Source: Mactromeris polynyma
Lineage: Eukaryota > Mollusca > Bivalvia > Venerida > Mactridae
Direction: 5' to 3'
Assembly: GCA_032209605.1 (NCBI GenBank)
Contig: JASFXZ010000016.1
Span: 3,410,001-3,474,000, forward strand
Length of the DNA: 64,000 nt
Each line of letters begins with the position of its first letter. Position 1 is the stretch's first letter. Shown here piece by piece: positions 59,378-64,000 of the stretch. The translations under genes were made by a program, and so were the position numbers. The notes below the pieces were generated by a model. The model was not told where the DNA came from. It made no database searches and was given only the letters and a program-made list of their open reading frames with translations.

Positions 59378-59580
59378 GGGGCTATCCTGAAAACAATGTT
59401 TGTTTGGCATAACCCTATCTACTCCTGAAAATGTCCCCTTTCGGAGCAGGGAACTTTTTTGCTGCATAAAACTTGATTGAACAAAAATGAAATAGGTAGA
59501 AAATTAATTGCCGACCTACCTACCTAAATTTTGACAGATGGGGTTATGCCTAACAAATATTTTTAAGGATGGCCTGATGG
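59378..59580. mobile_element. MITE, ~200 bp
   Basis: The ends mirror each other: GGGCTATCCTGAAAACAATG with TTTGGCATAACCC on the left, GGGTTATGCCTAACAAATAT with AAGGATGGCCTG on the right. Non-coding; about 60 bp downstream of the exon h donor. Confidence 0.55.
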
Positions 59581-59591
59581 TATTGTAAGGG

Positions 59592-59700
59592 GAGAGGTAG
59601 TTTAGTGGTATATGATGTCAGCCACTCAATCTGGAAGTCGTGGGTTTGAACTCTACGATTGTCATGGCCACGCCACAAGATACCAGTACTCAAATATGAA
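59592..59700 (+). mobile_element. tRNA-like SINE fragment
   Basis: GAGAGGTAGTTTAGTGGTAT is A-box like, and GTGGGTTTGAACTCTAC is B-box like, 40-45 bases apart. The rest of a SINE is not clear. Confidence 0.45.
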
Positions 59701-60196
59701 TAATGCTTTCATCAGAATCAGTATAATATACATACATTGTTGATGTTTGTTTTGAACTTTTTTTCTATACTGATAAGCTATTTATGTTTGCTGGAGAACT
59801 GGGGGGTCCCCTGAAGTTTTTTGACTGAATTTTACCGTTTATAGTCATATTACCTGTAATTTAGAGGGAAAATTGACCCTTCAGCCAGAATTCCTGGAAA
59901 TGTATTTTTTTTTGGAAATTCTAGGGATCAAAGGGTCCACTCCAGGGTCAGATGGAACCCCTGGAACTGTAAACAAGTTGTGATGTGGTCAACTATTATA
60001 GACATCAACTATAATGATGAAATTCCCACAACATGTTTATAAGTTGAAAATTACTTATGAATTTTCATTCCATTATACTGACATGCTGTTACTGAGAATA
60101 AAAGAGCACTGATTTCGAAAAACGTCCCATTTTTGCAGAAGTTCGAACTTAACTCTTGAATTTAATACAAATATTTGATCATTTTGATAAGTAATA

Positions 60197-60366
60197 CAGT
60201 CGGACCTCGTTTATTCGACAACCTTCTTCAGAATACTTTGTATGATAAATATCAGGTTCCGATGTATCTTCTTAGGCATGTCAAATTGAAATGGGTTATT
60301 CGAAACGTTGTGTTATTTGAAATACAATTTCGGACCCAATGAATTTGAATGAAGGAGGTCCAACTG
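60197..60366. mobile_element. MITE family A, copy 3, beside exon i
   Basis: CAGTCGGACCTCGTTTATTC at the left and GAGGTCCAACTG at the right, flanked by TA. It ends 24 bp upstream of the exon at 60391, the same position relative to an acceptor as the copy next to exon d. Confidence 0.75.
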
Positions 60367-60390
60367 TATATTTTGTGTTTTATGTTTTAG

Positions 60391-60504
60391 CTAAAGAATG
60401 CATTTGAGACAGTAAGTGATGAGAATGCAAGCAATAAAAGTGCTCTGTTAGCTGCACAACGAAAAGATGACAAATCCTCAGAGATGTTGACAGAACTTAC
60501 TTCG
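60391..60504 (+). CDS. LRRCC1: LRRCC1-like gene, exon i (last in window)
   Basis: The 114-base exon lies between TTATGTTTTAG and GTAAGT, 38 codons, phase 0 at both ends (LKNAFETVSDENASNKSALL...). The AQRK...SS...LT pattern after the RF block matches LRRCC1. In that family the coiled coil continues for several hundred residues more, so the gene runs past the window. Confidence 0.9.
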
Positions 60505-61590
60505 GTAAGTACATGTACTACGGTTTTGTAAATGTTTATGTACAGTGCATCCTGTCTAGAGCAATACAGGGAGAAGCAAAGTCTGTTGTTGAGAGGTTGT
60601 TGCTCTAAAGAGATGAAAATATCGTAAATTCTCACTACATGAACAATTGGTTGAGGTTGTTATTGTTGAACTGTGTATTTTATTGGTTAAACTTCTTTAG
60701 GTTTCAATTTCACAATCCTCCGTTAGGATATAATTGACAAGAAACAAACAAATTGTTTTAACCGCCGACTGACTGCATATTTATATATATATATATATAT
60801 TGTAACAATACAAATGTACATTCATTATATTCAAAACAGCATAACGACTCACAACATTATACAGATAATACAAAAATCATCTAGTACAAACTTATACAAT
60901 ATCAACCTTGATACACAGTTGATACCTACATACATTTACATGATAAATACACATGAAAATAATACATATCAGTCTTATTGTACAAATTATTTCACAATTA
61001 CAACTGCCGTAGAATTCCAAAAAAAGAAAATACGTACAACTGTCGGTCATTCACAGAGCTGAATAGACATTTAGCGCCAAAACTTACTTATACTTACACA
61101 GAATCTCGTGCAAATAAATGAGAGACACCAACTGGAGAACTCTTATCAAGGGAAATAAATTTTCGTCATAACTTCAAACGAAGAAAATTTATGTTTCGCC
61201 AGATATGTATCTTTGTAATAAATGTCGCATACATGCCATACCTCACGCAGTGAGACCTTTCCTCACGTATTTTCATGCTTCCTCACGGTCTAACACCGTT
61301 AGATTAAAACCTCACGTAAAATTGAACCTCAAAGAAAAAAAAGGAAAAAAGTCACTGATGGCACGAAATTTAGTATCTCGGACATACTATGATGCTTCGA
61401 TACTACCCAAAAACGCCGATTAAAGGTGAACGTAATATTAGCAAAGTTGACACTTTGTTGATTGGCTTTGATCAGCTGTTGATTGGCGTGTTTTTAATCA
61501 CCTCAGGCAGTACGTTGTTTGTTAAAGCGGTGATTTAGCATTAATCATCATATTGACTGGAAAGGTGTTAATCTGCTTGTTTTAATGCAG

Positions 61591-62090
61591 GGTTTTCCCT
61601 AACCCACAAATTTGTGCGTTTTGACGCACTTTTTGGCGAAATAAAAAACCTGAAAAATTCTTACTTTGATCCGTCATTTAGCTCCATCACGCGTATATCC
61701 CATGAATCAAAGAATCAAAATGACACTTTAAAAAGTAATGTTCACACAAAAAAAACATTGTTACTATAGAATGTTAAACTTCTATCACTTAAACTCTAAA
61801 ACAGTCCACTATTGGTATTTAAAACTTCAAAACTCGGTGAACTGAGGCAAATGACAAAGGTCACGTAGGCACATGTAAGACAGGCAATACTGCTAGTTGT
61901 GACGTAATACTGTGCTTTCTGTGACGTAAAACTGTGTTAGTTTGGAAAAAAATTAGAAAACTGCTAATGGGTACCGTACTTATTCTAATAGATGCATATA
62001 TGACATAAAAATATGTGATTTTTTTACCTTGATTAAACGCCCACTCGTCTCAAAATATTCGGTATATGTTATAATTCAAGGGAAACGCTG
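61591..62090. mobile_element. hAT-like MITE, ~500 bp
   Basis: Ends CAGGGTTTTCCCT and AAGGGAAACGCTG are inverted and similar to those of the element at 33160-33376. No target duplication was seen and no transposase is present. Confidence 0.45.
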
Positions 62091-63002
62091 TATTATGGTA
62101 ATTGATGAAGGAATTTATGACAAAGTAACATTGTAATTACACGTGAAGACAGTTGTTTGGGGTAATTGTAATTTAGTGTTGGTGTGTCTTTTAGTCACAA
62201 ATAGGTGTAAAATTTAATTGGTTGGGCAACTGCATATTCATTTATGATGATGATAATTATTTTTTCACAATGTTAGGTTCTTTTGATATTAAAATACTCA
62301 AAAATGAGTTCAAAAAAGCTTTATTAAGCGCCCCCAAAAATCGCGATTTACAGTCACTTATTTTTCCCAAATCTCACTCAAAAACACACCTGCAGAGGAA
62401 AACCTCACTTATTATGCGTATAATATGGCATGTATGATGTCGGTGTATCTTCTTCTCAAGTCAGACACATAATTCTGTATCAAAGAATAAGTTGATAGGG
62501 TGTGTCTTTATCTATTTTACTGTTTTGCTCATTATACAGTTCTTAGTTATTTCGAAGAGTGCAATGCTCGAGTATATTGCTGGATCGATTTTGACATTTC
62601 TTTAATTGGTTACAAGTCTGTTTTTCATAAGATAAATGGGTTTTTTCATATATTTTGGTTGGAAATTTGTCAGTATTTCTTGAGTTGTGGTTGTGTTGAC
62701 TGGTTGAGAAGGAGGAGAAGGTGCCTTAATTGCCTCGAAATCTTGAATCAATGATATATATCATCTTTAATTGTATAATTATAGGGCCAAAGGTCAGTGA
62801 CTAATGGGATATCTTTCAGAAATTCTGCTTAACAATGTCTAGTTTAGATATAATATGAGTTGATTACATCCTTGTTAGTGTGTTATGTACATTATACTGA
62901 TCATTGTGTATGCCATCTATTATTTATGAATGATTCGTTAAAATTATTATAAAAGAACAAAAAAATTATAAAAAATAATTATGTTCAACTATTTTGTATG
63001 TA

Positions 63003-63975
63003 CGAGGGTCATGCAAAAAGTTCTGTCACTGGGTTCGGATTTCTTAAGTGCTACGTTTTATCAAAACTATTTTTATTACAAATCTTCAAAGTATTCCCCC
63101 TTTACCGAAACACATTTTTGTAACCTTTTTACCCAATCGCGAAAAGCAGATAAATAGTCTTCTTTTGGTATCTGTTGGAGACACTGATAAATGGCGCTAC
63201 CAGGAGAACTTCTGGACTTATATTTCTTTCCAGAAAGCATTTTCTTAAGCCTTGGAAATAAAAAAAAAGTCCCAGGGACTCAGGTCAGGTGAATAAGGCG
63301 GATTGTTTACAACTTCCACCTTTTCAGAAGCCAAAAAAGACTTAACAACCTCACACTTGTGAGAGGAGGCATTGTCGTGTATAAGATGGACTCCTGACCA
63401 TCCTTTGCTTGGACGTTTCTTATTGTAAAACTCTTTCACTTTCTTCAGTACAGAGTTCTTGTAGAATTGTCCAGTGACTGTATGACCAGATGGACAAGGC
63501 TATATCTTTCACCGACAATCGTGCATCATGTTTGACCACAACTTTTACAGCAGCGATGTTTGCCTTGGAAACAGAGGTTTTAGGCCTACCAGAACGGGTA
63601 TCATCTTCGACAGATAATTTCCCAGCTTTAAAAGCTTTAACCCACCTAAAACCTGTGCACATTGAAATGGCCTGAGGTCCATATATACCACACAATTCAT
63701 CAAATATCTATATCAAGCTTAATGCGGCATTTAATATAGCTACAAATTTCAGCCTTTTCGTCCATTTTACAATGTGAAAAGTAAATTGGTCAATGTATAT
63801 GACTGCATGTATTTCAATTTAAAATAACTCGATCATTTGAAAAGCAATTTGCACAAAATGAACGAATATCGTTAGCTATTGGACACACCATTCAAGTGCA
63901 ATGAAGCGTTTTAAAAAATACCTGGGATAAAACTACGGAAGCCCATTAGTGACAAAACTTTTTGCATGACCCTCG
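63003..63975 (-). mobile_element. Mariner element with complete ends, internally deleted
   Basis: Terminal inverted repeats of 28 bp (CGAGGGTCATGCAAAAAGTT... and its complement) differ at one base and are flanked by TA at 63001-63002 and 63976-63977. The element is 973 bp against about 1.3 kb for a full mariner. The transposase on the minus strand is broken. Confidence 0.9.
63076..63765 (-). pseudogene. Mariner transposase, internally deleted and frameshifted
   Basis: The N-terminus has the helix-turn-helix part (FRWVKAFKAGKLSVEDD, RSGRPKTSVS). The C-terminal part has HDNASSHKC and PPYSPDLSPWDFF; 34 residues separate the two aspartates (DD34D, mariner). A conserved tail (AFRDWVKRLQKCV) follows after a stop. 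The region with the first catalytic aspartate is deleted, and at least one frameshift (near 63430) and stops are present, so it cannot be active. Confidence 0.88.
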
Positions 63976-64000
63976 TACATATCCAGCATTTATTTATATT

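Larger units (their letters stand above)
60505..64000 (+). other. LRRCC1 intron 9, partial
   Basis: No further exon was recognised. An AT run sits at about 60782-60800. Bases 61205-61330 contain four CCTCACG words at 22-28 bp spacing. Bases 62095-63000 show nothing recognised apart from AT-rich text. Confidence 0.5.

Noticed and set aside
63048..63248. Plus-strand 66-codon frame
   Set aside because: It is the antisense of the mariner transposase C-terminus.

Overview
This window looks like nuclear DNA of an invertebrate animal, most likely a bivalve mollusc. It is AT-rich, has long introns with GT-AG splice sites, tRNA-headed SINEs with target-site duplications, many small inverted-repeat DNA transposons (MITEs), mariner and pogo remnants, and at least ten unrelated minisatellites. 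The bivalve call is inference from the SINE and dispersed-repeat style. There is no sign of bacterial or organelle DNA.

The backbone is one plus-strand gene read across the window. Nine internal exons (309-384, 16758-16881, 24646-24745, 26821-26939, 31020-31154, 45606-45745, 48312-48428, 59234-59318, 60391-60504) join with consistent intron phases into about 336 residues of charged, coiled-coil protein. The last exons closely resemble the coiled-coil part of LRRCC1, the leucine-rich-repeat and coiled-coil centriole protein related to Chlamydomonas VFL1. The leucine-rich repeats would lie upstream of the window and the rest of the coiled coil downstream. Only about 1.6% of the window is coding.

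The introns hold the rest. Intron 1 (385-16757) has MITEs, two SINEs, a small retroelement with a zinc-knuckle gag-like ORF between ~150 bp direct repeats (6875-7711), a mariner remnant, a 51-copy 52-bp array (11045-13694) and a 71-bp array. Intron 2 has an hAT-like MITE and a 26-copy 44-bp array. Introns 3 and 4 have a 45-copy 23-bp array, MITEs and a pogo element with a nested insertion. Intron 5 has a 70-bp array, a palindrome cluster, a candidate nested gene with an NRF1/E2F-type promoter (38640-40587) and a candidate minus-strand terminal exon (44809-44913). Introns 6 and 7 have 34-bp, 24-bp, 35-bp and 47-bp arrays, a long hairpin and a second pogo copy. The right edge is an internally deleted mariner (63003-63975).

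The most notable patterns are these. Four LRRCC1 exons have a repeat element ending about 15-25 bp upstream of their 3' splice site. The 52-bp satellite appears to be an internal expansion of a dispersed repeat that is present elsewhere in the window with one unit. Array variation is rich in CpG-type transitions. The very long open frames (up to 915 codons) are by-products of stop-free repeat units whose length is not a multiple of three.
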